A stretch of DNA of 64,000 nucleotides from a virus, in IMG/VR virus record IMGVR_UViG_3300045999_008257, positions 1-64,000 of that record. The stretch is one strand, 5' to 3'. Below the pieces are notes generated by a model. The model was not told where the DNA came from, ran no database searches, and worked only from the letters and a program-made list of their open reading frames with translations. Every line of letters begins with the position of its first letter. Position 1 is the stretch's first letter. Position numbers and translations under genes: made by a program. Shown in pieces: positions 48,161 through 55,096 of the stretch.

Positions 48161-48982
48161 TTAAGCGCTAATTGTCAGAACAGCAGGATTGATAACAGCA
48201 CCAGTTTTTGTCGCCTCTTCTCCCTGCTTGCCGTAGTCTTTATTGTGCCAGGCACGCAAATCATCGCCATTGATCCAACACTGAGACAGTATGCTTATGG
48301 CGGCGCCATACATGTAACCCGTAATGCCACTAGTATCGGCAAGATACGAACATTCTTTAGCAGCCTCAGCAAACAGTTTGCCATTGTTGATCTCAGACTC
48401 CATCATTCGCGCCCAAAGTGACGCAAAATCAATGATGCCCTTGCCGTATGGGTCGTTGCTGTTGACACTGACGAAGTGATACCATGTTGCCGAATCCTTA
48501 AGAGTCAGCATTTCAGGTGCCCGCTTAAGAATATCGGTTCTGATGGCGTCGATTCTTGCGGCTTCGGCCTTTGCCTTGGCTTGAGCCTCTGCGTATTCAG
48601 GTGAGGCTTCGTATTCTTTTCTTTTTTGTTCCCATTCTTTTTTTAGAACTTCTTCCGCTGCCCTGTAGTTTTCAATTGCCTGTTGAACCGTGTCGCCTGG
48701 CTGCACTACAAGAGACACTTCATTTAGCTTAGCCACCACTTGATGATTCAATTGCCGAGAAAGACCCACCATTGATGGGATAATTTCTTGCGTAATATGT
48801 CCACCAGCAATCGCGTTAATGATTAGCGGTTTACCATCTTCTAAGACTTTTTTAATGGAAGCAATCTCGCAGTAAATGTCTGGATATTCATAAAAAGAGC
48901 AAGAAGATCCATCGTGATTTGGGTTGCAGTTTTTATGAAAACTACAAAAAAAGTCAGCAAAAGCATCTGAAATCGCGGTCAT
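48161..48982 (-). CDS. Hypothetical protein with helical core (273 aa)
   Basis: ATG 48982 gives MTAISDAFADFFCSFHKNCN, then SSCSFYEYPDIYCEIASIKK, a coiled segment (EEVLKKEWEQKRKEYEASPE), and FVSVNSNDPYGKGIIDFASL, WARMMESEIN. The second half (WY.FVS.N.NDPYG..I..FA..WA..ME) looks globular. Several cysteines near the N-terminus. No family recognised. Preceded by a structured leader. Confidence 0.55.
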   Translation of the reverse strand: MTAISDAFADFFCSFHKNCNPNHDGSSCSFYEYPDIYCEIASIKKVLEDGKPLIINAIAGGHITQEIIPSMVGLSRQLNHQVVAKLNEVSLVVQPGDTVQQAIENYRAAEEVLKKEWEQKRKEYEASPEYAEAQAKAKAEAARIDAIRTDILKRAPEMLTLKDSATWYHFVSVNSNDPYGKGIIDFASLWARMMESEINNGKLFAEAAKECSYLADTSGITGYMYGAAISILSQCWINGDDLRAWHNKDYGKQGEEATKTGAVINPAVLTISA

Positions 48983-49031
48983 GGTGCGGGTGGCGAGTGA
49001 ATGTTGTGCCGAGAATGCCGACAATCTGGCA

Positions 49032-49078
49032 GGCTCTCGGCGAGCCAGGGCCTAGGCCCGGAGGAGGCGGTTGCCTCC
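49032..49078 (-). other. Structured leader: three consecutive hairpins
   Basis: On the minus strand before ATG 48982: GGCTC/GAGCC with a 5-base loop (49032-49046), GGGCCTAGGCCC palindrome (49048-49059) and GGAGGC-GGTT-GCCTCC (49063-49078). They lie in the roughly 165-base leader below the motif at 49141. Possible regulatory leader RNA. Confidence 0.5.
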
Positions 49079-49140
49079 CAATGCACACACCCTAATCCCT
49101 GCCATCGTGATCTGCGCTGATCCCGTCAAGCATTTCACAA

Positions 49141-49151
49141 TCTGTAACAAT
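49141..49151 (-). promoter_or_regulatory. Middle-type motif core ATTGTTACAGA
   Basis: Reads leftward ahead of the structured leader and the gene at 48982. Core shared with 42731, 46065 and 18959. Confidence 0.45.
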
Positions 49152-49206
49152 TGCCAGGCATGTTTCAAATTACAACAGCATAACCACAAGCGGCGCACAT
49201 GTGCCA

Positions 49207-49340
49207 TATAATGATTTTCGAGGGGGAGACACCTCGCACAACATAGTCCTCCGGTAACAGCTCACACGGCCGGATACCAATCGAGAGCAACATGGCCTGA
49301 ATAAGCCTCTATTGCCGGTTGAGCCGGCATTAAATTTTTG
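49207..49340 (+). ncRNA. Candidate small RNA with own promoter and terminator
   Basis: A TATAAT box at 49207-49212 is followed at the expected start by CGAGG, which pairs with CCTCG at 49232-49236. Further possible helices include TCCGG/CCGGA and GGCC/GGCC. The region ends with TGCCGG - TTGAG - CCGGCA and TTAAATTTTTG, a rho-independent terminator on the plus strand. It lies antisense in a gap between two leftward genes and contains no open frame. No -35 is clear, and I cannot name a known RNA family. Confidence 0.5.
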
Positions 49341-49811
49341 TTATGATTTTGAAGTAATTTGTGATGCCTCTCCACGCTTCGCCATGCGATCATAAAGAAT
49401 TACATTAACAGTTGCAGCTAGATTCATGCAATAATGCGTAGGAACATATATTATATCCCGACACCATTCAATGGTTTTGATTCCCAGTGTGCTATCTTCC
49501 GGGCCAAAAATATAAAACGCACGCTCAGGGTGAGTGTATTCAGGTAATGGTGTTGCGCCATTAATCAAATCCACTGCCACAGGCACAGCGCCATAAGGTA
49601 TAACATCACGCAGATCAGTGCACTCAATTAGTGGCGTATGGCGATGCTGTTTTTGTGTATCTACACAAGAAGGGCTAAACCTTTTGCCGGATATACATAT
49701 AAGCGATGCACCATAACAACCTGCGGCACGAAATACGCTGCCTACATTGACTGCTGTTTTAGGATGATGAAGACCAATCGCAGCATAACCACGATGAAGG
49801 TTTTTGATCAT
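49341..49811 (-). CDS. SpoU-family RNA 2'-O-methyltransferase (TrmL-like, 156 aa)
   Basis: LHHPKTAVNVGSVFRAAGCY (motif 1, N.G...R), then AFYIFGPEDSTLGIKTIE (motif 2) and YVPTHYCMNLAATVNVILYD (motif 3, the trefoil-knot SAM site). At 156 residues it is the minimal TrmL type that methylates the wobble base of some tRNAs. A phage copy could protect or adjust tRNA during infection. First gene of its leftward unit, divergent from thyX. Confidence 0.85.
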   Translation of the reverse strand: MIKNLHRGYAAIGLHHPKTAVNVGSVFRAAGCYGASLICISGKRFSPSCVDTQKQHRHTPLIECTDLRDVIPYGAVPVAVDLINGATPLPEYTHPERAFYIFGPEDSTLGIKTIEWCRDIIYVPTHYCMNLAATVNVILYDRMAKRGEASQITSKS

Positions 49812-49867
49812 TAAGTTGAAGCGTTAAAAATGCAATCTACAGTGATCAGCGCTTTGCCGGCAAAATC

Positions 49868-49911
49868 CGTAACACATCGTTACGATGCGCATTGCAGTGA
49901 TCTGTTACAAT
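49868..49911. promoter_or_regulatory. Divergent promoter/operator region between SpoU and thyX genes
   Basis: Contains a perfect inverted repeat CGTAAC - ACATC - GTTACG (49868-49884) and TGTTACAAT (49903-49911). On the plus strand ATTGCAGTGATCTGTTACAA matches the middle-type motif pointing at thyX; on the minus strand TGTTACGGAT points at the SpoU gene. Confidence 0.55.
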
Positions 49912-49959
49912 AGAACACGAGTCACAGCACCAGCCACCCAGAACCCTGCCTTCTCCCTT

Positions 49960-50685
49960 ATGGATCCACGTTTTCGCGTTGAAGTCATCGCTCAAACGCC
50001 TAATCCTCAGCAGTGCATGTATGCCGCAATGCACCAGGATTATAGTGAAGGTTTTGTGTATGATGAGCGTGATAAATGGCCGGATGAAACTAAAGCTGGG
50101 GAGATCTGTGTTAAGCGATTATTAAATGGAGATAAAGGCCATTTCGGAGTGCTAGAAGCCCCACAAATTACACTTAATTGCGGATGGTTTCCACACTCCG
50201 TAATACAGCAAGCTCGAACACATAGAATAAGTGTAAGTTTCGATTGTCAGTCGATGCGTTATACTGGAGATCGTATCTGCAGAGCTGCTAGTGGCGAATT
50301 ACATCTTGAAGATGTATTCTATTTGCGGCCATTGGGTCATTATACTGACCGCCAAGGCAAAAAATATGAATATACTGGTGATCAACGCGCGGAAGATCTT
50401 CGGCTTTGCAGGCTTGCCGCTGAACGTTACCGTGATCTTCTGTCGCAAGGCTTTTCTGAAGAGCACGCACGCGGAATCCTTCCCTTTGATTATAGGCAAC
50501 ATTTTGTGGTTAGCTTTAATGCACGATCATTTATGCACTTCCTTGATTTGCGTGCAAAATTAGATGCTCAGCTAGAAATTAGACAGCTTTGTGATCTGAT
50601 GTGGCCACATTTTAAGGTTTGGGTGCCGCAAATTGCGGAATGGTATGAAAAGGCGCGGTTGCACAAGGCACGGTTGGCGCCATAG
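49960..50685 (+). CDS. thyX: Flavin-dependent thymidylate synthase (241 aa)
   Basis: Makes dTMP from dUMP using methylene-tetrahydrofolate and FAD, for phage DNA synthesis. VIQQARTHRISVSFDCQSMR is the ThyX signature (R.HR plus S.....QS.RY), with GHFGVLEAPQITLNCGWFPH upstream and HARGILPFDYRQHFVVSFNA followed by FLDLRAKLDAQLEIRQL downstream. ATG 49960 (MDPRFRVEVIAQTPNPQQC) is preferred over 49885, which would lie within the promoter. Under its own middle-type promoter. Confidence 0.9.
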   Translation: MDPRFRVEVIAQTPNPQQCMYAAMHQDYSEGFVYDERDKWPDETKAGEICVKRLLNGDKGHFGVLEAPQITLNCGWFPHSVIQQARTHRISVSFDCQSMRYTGDRICRAASGELHLEDVFYLRPLGHYTDRQGKKYEYTGDQRAEDLRLCRLAAERYRDLLSQGFSEEHARGILPFDYRQHFVVSFNARSFMHFLDLRAKLDAQLEIRQLCDLMWPHFKVWVPQIAEWYEKARLHKARLAP

Positions 50686-50745
50686 AGATTGTTTCAATTT
50701 GCAACTGCTTAGGTGATGGCGTGCAAGGCAGGCTTATGATTGCGT

Positions 50746-50784
50746 GTGAAGGGCGGCACGGATTTATGGCTGCCTTCTTTTGAA
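50746..50784 (+). terminator. Imperfect hairpin after thyX
   Basis: GAAGGGCGGC can pair imperfectly with GCTGCCTTC, followed by TTTTG. A plausible weak terminator. The rest of 50686-50791 shows no gene. Confidence 0.4.
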
Positions 50785-50791
50785 AAGCATC

Positions 50792-50956
50792 ATGAATTCA
50801 CAAGCCTTAAAAAAGGGAATCATTTGCTGGGTTTCTACCGTAACCGGCAAGACTGGGCATGGCAAGCCACTACCTCTTGAGGATGCCAATCGCCTGGCTC
50901 GCCAAGCCAACGCAAAAGATCCCCTAATTATTCACACAGTCAAAGAAGTGCAATGA
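50792..50956 (+). CDS. Small protein (54 aa)
   Basis: MNSQALKKGIICWVSTVTGK, then PLPLEDANRLARQANAKDPL and IHTVKEVQ. Its stop overlaps the next gene by ATGA. Translated by hand. Function unknown; the coupling suggests a role with the zinc-ribbon protein downstream. Confidence 0.6.
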   Translation: MNSQALKKGIICWVSTVTGKTGHGKPLPLEDANRLARQANAKDPLIIHTVKEVQ

Positions 50957-51318
50957 CAACTCACAAATTTAGCATCAGAGACTGCGAAGATCTTGCAAAA
51001 TCCAAGGCCGGAATAGAGGGATGGAAAGCTTGTTGCTGGGAGCGTGCCGGAGACGACTCAATTGTTACGGGATCGGTTCCTGTCGGCACCTACAGGTCTG
51101 GCCCGCGCAAGGGTAGGCTCAAATTTGTTGGCCCCTTTACAAAAGTTGTCGTCACCAGATCGGAGCTTGAATCCGCCGCCATCGCCTATGAGGCGACTAC
51201 AGGCCTCTGCTGGGATTGCAAAGGATCCGGCCGAGTAGTGGTCGGCTGGAGCAAGGCCGAAGGATCGCGCTATCAAAGCTGTGACAGGTGCGGCGGTAGC
51301 GGGAAGGTGGCATCATGA
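50953..51318 (+). CDS. Protein with C-terminal Cys4 zinc-finger of DnaJ type (121 aa)
   Basis: N-terminal KFSIRDCEDLAKSKAGIEGW and the middle VGTYRSGPRKGRLKFVGPFT. The C-terminus has two CXXCXGXG motifs: CWDCKGSGRVVVG and CDRCGGSGKVAS, like the zinc-binding repeats of DnaJ. No J-domain is present. May bind nucleic acid or protein. Confidence 0.7.
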   Translation: MTTHKFSIRDCEDLAKSKAGIEGWKACCWERAGDDSIVTGSVPVGTYRSGPRKGRLKFVGPFTKVVVTRSELESAAIAYEATTGLCWDCKGSGRVVVGWSKAEGSRYQSCDRCGGSGKVAS

Positions 51319-51911
51319 CTCACACTATGCCACCAGAATTGCGTCGATTTGTTGATTTTCTTGCCGCCAACCCATCACCAGTTAATGTAGTTGAAGGCAA
51401 ATTTTATATGGTGCCTTGTGTAGCGCAGCCGAAGAATGCCATGCCAAATGATCATCCTGCTTATGTTCCGCTAATCGGAACTGTGCACGAAGATCGAGAC
51501 GTGGTTGGGTTTGATCCTTGGCATGTGCATGTAGACACTAGATTTATCACATATAAACGTCATTACTTAGCCTATCGTAACCTTGGTTATCCAGTTAGCC
51601 TAACCAATCATCCATGGTTGACCGAAAAATGGCCCGAAGAAGAGCTTAATCTATGGGCTTATTCAGAGCTATCGGTAAGACGCTTCAAGGCTCGCCGATC
51701 AGCACCGCCCTGGCTGCCACCAAATGCTGCTAGATGGCAACGCGATCTAGAAGACGCCTACGCAGACGCCAGCGCCGCGCGTGGCGTCTGCCCCCACCGT
51801 CAGCTCCCGCTGGCCGCTGGCCGCGGCGTGGGCAATGGTGTGCGCCAGTGCCCTGGCCATGGGCTGTGCTGGGATCATGATGGGCGCATGGTGCGCCAGG
51901 TGGCATCATGA
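51315..51911 (+). CDS. Protein with Rieske-type CXH...CXXH motif (198 aa)
   Basis: MTHTMPPELRRFVDFLAANP, then a domain with KFYMVPCVAQPKNAM and DRDVVGFDPWHVHVDTRFI. The end reads CPHRQLPLAAG then QCPGHGLCWDHDGRMV: a CXH followed after 17 residues by CXXH, the ligand pattern of a Rieske [2Fe-2S] cluster. The N-terminal domain is separate and unrecognised. Coupled to neighbours by ATGA at both ends. Confidence 0.65.
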   Translation: MTHTMPPELRRFVDFLAANPSPVNVVEGKFYMVPCVAQPKNAMPNDHPAYVPLIGTVHEDRDVVGFDPWHVHVDTRFITYKRHYLAYRNLGYPVSLTNHPWLTEKWPEEELNLWAYSELSVRRFKARRSAPPWLPPNAARWQRDLEDAYADASAARGVCPHRQLPLAAGRGVGNGVRQCPGHGLCWDHDGRMVRQVAS

Positions 51912-52264
51912 CAGAAAAAGAGATCAGACAAATAGTCCATCAAAAATACAATGGACACTGCGCTTATTGCGGGAAACAAATTAGCATTCGCGAAATGCAA
52001 AAAGATCACATCGTGCCGCGATACCACAAGCAAAAAAATAAAGAAGGCAAAGGATCTAATGAGATCAGCAACCTAAACCCTGCTTGCGCTCGTTGCAATA
52101 AGTGGAAAGGCACATGGAGCATAGAAGAATTTAGGGATGTTATACAAAAGTCTTTAGATAGATTAGATAGAGATACTCCCAATTTTAGATTGGCCAAAGA
52201 TTACGGTTTAGTAATCGTTACATCTACAAAAGTTAAATTTTATTTTGAATGGGACATCATATAA
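51908..52264 (+). CDS. HNH endonuclease (118 aa)
   Basis: HCAYCGKQISIREMQKDHIV then NEISNLNPACARCNKWKG: CXXC...DHIVP...N...L...C..CN..K, the classical HNH with two zinc-binding CXXC pairs and the DHIVPR core. Free-standing phage HNH enzymes nick DNA for packaging or act as homing enzymes. Overlaps the previous stop by ATGA and ends at a terminator. Confidence 0.88.
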   Translation: MTEKEIRQIVHQKYNGHCAYCGKQISIREMQKDHIVPRYHKQKNKEGKGSNEISNLNPACARCNKWKGTWSIEEFRDVIQKSLDRLDRDTPNFRLAKDYGLVIVTSTKVKFYFEWDII

Positions 52265-52267
52265 AAA

Positions 52268-52290
52268 GGGGCCTAACAGCCCCGATTTTT
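52268..52290 (+). terminator. Bidirectional terminator after the HNH gene
   Basis: GGGGC - CTAACA - GCCCC followed by GATTTTT, with AAAAA on the other side. Confidence 0.8.
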
Positions 52291-52303
52291 ATGTCAAAAA
52301 TTG

Positions 52304-52708
52304 TTACCACTCATCAAGGGTAGAGTTACCCTTGATATAATCATAAGTACCGCTTCCATGGGCAATAACAAACTCACCATCTATTTTATGACGAGCTAAA
52401 CCATTTGGCCCTTTTATTGCATGATTATTTTGATACCAGTCATCAGGTTTTTTCATGTGGTTCCATTTTCTATCTGTAATAATTTCAATCATGCGCTCAA
52501 CGGTGATTCGTTCTCCGTATTCATCTTCAATTGTATTGGCTGAATTATTAAAAAGCCTGTTCCAATCATCTAAATAAGAAATACCAAGACTTGGATACAC
52601 ACGCAAGCCAAAACACCAGCCACCAGAAGATCTTCCTATTTCTATCTTTTTTTCTGGCTTGCCGCAGTGCGGGCAAATGTTTTTGAGGAGATAGTAATCA
52701 GTGCTCAT
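52304..52708 (-). CDS. Phage-type protein with N-terminal zinc ribbon (134 aa)
   Basis: MSTDYYLLKNICPHCGKPEK has one CXXC, then GRSSGGWCFGLRVYPSLGIS and DDWNRLFNNSANTIEDEYGE. A common small phage protein ("Y.L...CPHCG......IG.SS.GW.F......."). Function unknown. Palindromic sites lie upstream. Confidence 0.7.
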   Translation of the reverse strand: MSTDYYLLKNICPHCGKPEKKIEIGRSSGGWCFGLRVYPSLGISYLDDWNRLFNNSANTIEDEYGERITVERMIEIITDRKWNHMKKPDDWYQNNHAIKGPNGLARHKIDGEFVIAHGSGTYDYIKGNSTLDEW

Positions 52709-52726
52709 TTTGAAGCGATGTTTTCA

Positions 52727-52738
52727 ATGATTAATCAT
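52727..52738. promoter_or_regulatory. Perfect palindrome ATGATTAATCAT
   Basis: 12-bp palindrome in the leader of the leftward gene at 52708. Shares the core TGATTAATCA with the palindrome at 36175. Confidence 0.45.
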
Positions 52739-52764
52739 AAAGTCTACTGGCCATCGTGGCTTGA

Positions 52765-52798
52765 CTTGTTACAAGGCTTAACATTTGCAAATGTTAAG
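52765..52798. promoter_or_regulatory. Two adjacent perfect palindromes, operator-like
   Basis: CTTGTTACAAG (11 bp, 52765-52775) is followed one base later by a 22-bp perfect palindrome at 52777-52798 whose half is CTTAACATTTG. They lie upstream of the leftward gene at 52708. Probable binding sites for a dimeric regulator. Confidence 0.55.
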
Positions 52799-52816
52799 GG
52801 CACCATAAAGGTGCCC
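52798..52816 (-). terminator. Hairpin, possible terminator of the 52875 operon
   Basis: GGGCACC and GGTGCCC form a 7-bp stem with a 5-base loop; on the minus strand TTAACATTT follows, a weak T-run. Confidence 0.45.
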
Positions 52817-52874
52817 AGGTAGCCCTACTTTCACGTCTAGCATGATTCCAGGCCTATCATATTCTAACAGATCA

Positions 52875-53138
52875 TTAATCAACTTGCCGCAATCGGGATT
52901 GCATTCTTAAAATAGCCAAATCGGTTTTTTCTCTTGCCAATTGCAGTCTTGAAATAGCTAAATCAGCATTGTTTGACTCAATTTGTAAAATTGCTTTTTG
53001 CGCCTCAGCCATATCTTCGTCAAATTTTTTCTTTCTCTCTTTAGCTTCTTTGTTAAACTTTATTTGTCTAATCACAAGAATAGGCGGCACTATGGCAAGA
53101 TATACGCAAGCAGCAATAAAGTCAGGCTGAATGTTCAT
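52875..53138 (-). CDS. Membrane-anchored coiled-coil protein (87 aa)
   Basis: ATG 53138 gives MNIQPDFIAACVYLAIVPPI with one membrane segment, then a coiled coil (KEAKERKKKFDEDMAEAQKA). The start overlaps the preceding small gene by 17 bases. A longer frame to 53210 adds a second hydrophobic stretch but would lie mostly inside that gene. Function unknown. Confidence 0.5.
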   Translation of the reverse strand: MNIQPDFIAACVYLAIVPPILVIRQIKFNKEAKERKKKFDEDMAEAQKAILQIESNNADLAISRLQLAREKTDLAILRMQSRLRQVD

Positions 53139-53301
53139 AATTATTAGAGCAATAAGAACGACTGCAGCCAAAGAGTGCGATTGCAAGGATAATAAGACGG
53201 CCAGGACCATGAGGAATATTATGAGGAGTTTCGTTTACCTTGCCTGGTGCAAGTGGGAGATCATGTTTTTTTTCTAAATCTTGAGACTGATCGCTTTGCA
53301 T
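53122..53301 (-). CDS. Small protein with one hydrophobic segment (59 aa)
   Basis: MQSDQSQDLEKKHDLPLAPG, then PHNIPHGPGRLIILAIALFG with a cysteine after the hydrophobic stretch. Read directly from the sequence. First gene of the unit, downstream of tandem 15-base repeats. Function unknown. Confidence 0.45.
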   Translation of the reverse strand: MQSDQSQDLEKKHDLPLAPGKVNETPHNIPHGPGRLIILAIALFGCSRSYCSNNYEHSA

Positions 53302-53324
53302 ATTGAAAACCCTTAACTCACGTT

Positions 53325-53354
53325 AGCAGATACTAATAAAGCAGATGCTAATAA
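53325..53354. repeat. Tandem 15-base repeats (AGCAGATACTAATAA / AGCAGATGCTAATAA)
   Basis: Two adjacent copies with one mismatch, in the gap between the ribbon-helix-helix gene and the leftward gene at 53301. Flanked by an 8-bp inverted repeat CTCACGTT (53317) / AACGTGAG (53386). Operator-like. Confidence 0.55.
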
Positions 53355-53373
53355 GTTAAAATTTCCATAATAA

Positions 53374-53589
53374 TTACAGGCCCACAACGTGAGACGTCGC
53401 GCCTTGAGCATCCTTAAACAAAACTTTTCCATTGTTTCTCTCTATATTTTTTGCCTCCTTGTATAACGCAACTGCGCGACGGAAAATCTCTGCACGAGTG
53501 AGGCCGGTCGAATCGCTGATGCTGTCAAGCTGATCAGCCAACTCTTTGGGCATGCGAATGTCAAAACGTTGCCGATCGAGAACGGACAT
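53374..53589 (-). CDS. Ribbon-helix-helix (CopG/Arc-type) regulator (71 aa)
   Basis: MSVLDRQRFDIRMPKELADQ, then DSISDSTGLTRAEIFRRAVA and LYKEAKNIE. The "F.IRMPKEL...LD.......SRAEIFR.A..L" pattern is a ribbon-helix-helix DNA-binding domain; the rest is a short tail. Dimeric repressor of nearby genes, probably acting at the tandem repeats beside it. Confidence 0.85.
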   Translation of the reverse strand: MSVLDRQRFDIRMPKELADQLDSISDSTGLTRAEIFRRAVALYKEAKNIERNNGKVLFKDAQGATSHVVGL

Positions 53590-53620
53590 GTTTTTCCTGT
53601 TGTAATAGGACGTAAATCAG

Positions 53621-53857
53621 TCACATCATAGCACAAAACAGATAATTAATCAGCTTGCCGCTCCCTCTTGCCGCAGCCGCGATTCCATCCGCGATGCGGC
53701 GCAGGAGAGATCCTTGTTCGTCAACTTCAGATCCGATAGCAATAAGGAGAGTTGTTTGTTCTGTGATTCTATCTTCTGTCTTAATTCTTTCTCGGTTGTT
53801 ACGGGCTTGTTCATAATTCAGGATTGAACTATCCACATTATAGCACAAATTAGCCAT
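53621..53857 (-). CDS. Small helical protein (78 aa)
   Basis: ATG 53857 gives MANLCYNVDSSILNYEQARN, then NRERIKTEDRITEQTTLLIA and LLRRIADGIAAAARGSG. Helical. Its ATG overlaps the stop of the rusA remnant, suggesting it was once translationally coupled to a full rusA. Function unknown. Confidence 0.55.
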   Translation of the reverse strand: MANLCYNVDSSILNYEQARNNRERIKTEDRITEQTTLLIAIGSEVDEQGSLLRRIADGIAAAARGSGKLINYLFCAMM

Positions 53858-53949
53858 CACTCTTCCAGTGCAATCAAAGTAATTAAAACCCCCGGCAACT
53901 CACTACCAACACAATAGCGCTTGCTCGTATTGCCATCCACAATAATGTC
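53857..53949 (-). pseudogene. Remnant of a second rusA gene (3' end only)
   Basis: The minus strand encodes DIIVDGNTSKRYCVGSELPG, then VLITLIALEE and a stop, matching the RusA C-terminus at 54024 (VVDGNTSKRYCVGDELPGVL). Almost all nucleotide differences in the matched stretch fall at third positions. There is a stop in frame just upstream. So it is the tail of a diverged functional homologue, left by recombination. Confidence 0.7.
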
Positions 53950-54023
53950 TTTTTGTTATTTCATGATAAGGAATTTTTAACCAAAAAATCCAACTATTAA
54001 AAGCTAGTACAAATCGCTTAAGA

Positions 54024-54476
54024 TTATACATCATTATTCAAATACCAAAAATTTAAGGTAATTAAAACGCCTGGTAATTCATCACCAACACAATAGCGTT
54101 TACTTGTATTACCATCTACAACATAACTATCATCTTTGTACAAGACACCTGTCAAGGCGTCACTTATTGCACGCAATAACTTATCCCTATCAGGACGTGT
54201 TGTCATGTATTTAGGCGCATTAAACTTAAGACCTTTTTTATTAAAATGTGACTTAGGTCTTTCAAATATAAATACAGCACTCATTGATACTGGACCTTCT
54301 ATTATTGGTGCATCAAGATCAATGGCAACACTTCTTACTAAATCACGCCATTCTTTGAGTTGCTTACATGTTTCAATCAATATAGCAGTACCATTTTTAT
54401 TTTTGCCAACATATTTCTTTGATCCTTGTGGCGCAGGATTCATCCCTCGCACTTCAAATGTGATTGCATTGGTCAC
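54024..54476 (-). CDS. RusA-family Holliday junction resolvase (150 aa)
   Basis: MTNAITFEVRGMNPAPQGSK, then KYVGKNKNGTAILIETCKQL and the signature TTRPDRDKLLRAISDALTGV with LYKDDSYVVDG. The conserved aspartates of RusA (D in RPD.DKL, and the DD before VV.) bind the metal that cuts four-way junctions. Length is normal. Six bases from the next gene. Confidence 0.9.
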   Translation of the reverse strand: MTNAITFEVRGMNPAPQGSKKYVGKNKNGTAILIETCKQLKEWRDLVRSVAIDLDAPIIEGPVSMSAVFIFERPKSHFNKKGLKFNAPKYMTTRPDRDKLLRAISDALTGVLYKDDSYVVDGNTSKRYCVGDELPGVLITLNFWYLNNDV

Positions 54477-54481
54477 TTTGT

Positions 54482-55096
54482 TTAGTGATCAGGATGTGCT
54501 ATTTTAGCATTACGCTTTCTATTTACACTAGCACAATACAAAGCATCCACCCAAGCCTGTAACACTTCATCGCCATTGTGCAGCTCAATCTTCACCTGTT
54601 CATCACTCACTTGAATCAAGCTGCAAACTTCAATCATTACTCCCCGATCAGCCAATGTGGCCACCGCTGAGCCCATCTCAGCCCATGGCGCAACAGCAGG
54701 AGCACCGCCTAAGCCGCTTGGCCATACCGAAACTAACCCCAGCCCCTTGCTACCTAAATTCGCTGCAATATCAACAGTTACAGCAGCTTCATGTTGCGGA
54801 ACTATTAAGTGAATCATTGCACCTAAAATCTCCATCTTTTCCCATAACTTATGATTGATTAAAATATCTATCATCGGCTTAACGGAATTAAACTTATCCG
54901 ATGGCTTCCAGTCTTTGTTTTTTGCATAACTAATAGCAGCCGCACGCAGTAGCTTATTGCGCCCAGAAAATGATGGCGGTAAATTATACGCTTCTGATAT
55001 GATATTCATCGCAGGCATCAAGATCTTTTCTCCTGCAATATATAAGCCTTCTTCAGGCACAGGCTTTACATCATCGCCCTTGATCCATTTCACCAT
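54482..55096 (-). CDS. Replication-region protein of unknown function (204 aa)
   Basis: MVKWIKGDDVKPVPEEGLYI, then PPSFSGRNKLLRAAAISYAK and KSGLGLVSVWPSGLG-like sequence, ending RKRNAKIAHPDH. Overlaps the upstream gene by seven bases. No known domain recognised. Placement next to RusA and the initiator-like protein suggests DNA metabolism. Confidence 0.55.
   Translation of the reverse strand: MVKWIKGDDVKPVPEEGLYIAGEKILMPAMNIISEAYNLPPSFSGRNKLLRAAAISYAKNKDWKPSDKFNSVKPMIDILINHKLWEKMEILGAMIHLIVPQHEAAVTVDIAANLGSKGLGLVSVWPSGLGGAPAVAPWAEMGSAVATLADRGVMIEVCSLIQVSDEQVKIELHNGDEVLQAWVDALYCASVNRKRNAKIAHPDH

Noticed and set aside
50953-51318. DnaJ chaperone
   Set aside because: The CXXCXGXG pair is DnaJ-like, but there is no J-domain and the protein is far too short.
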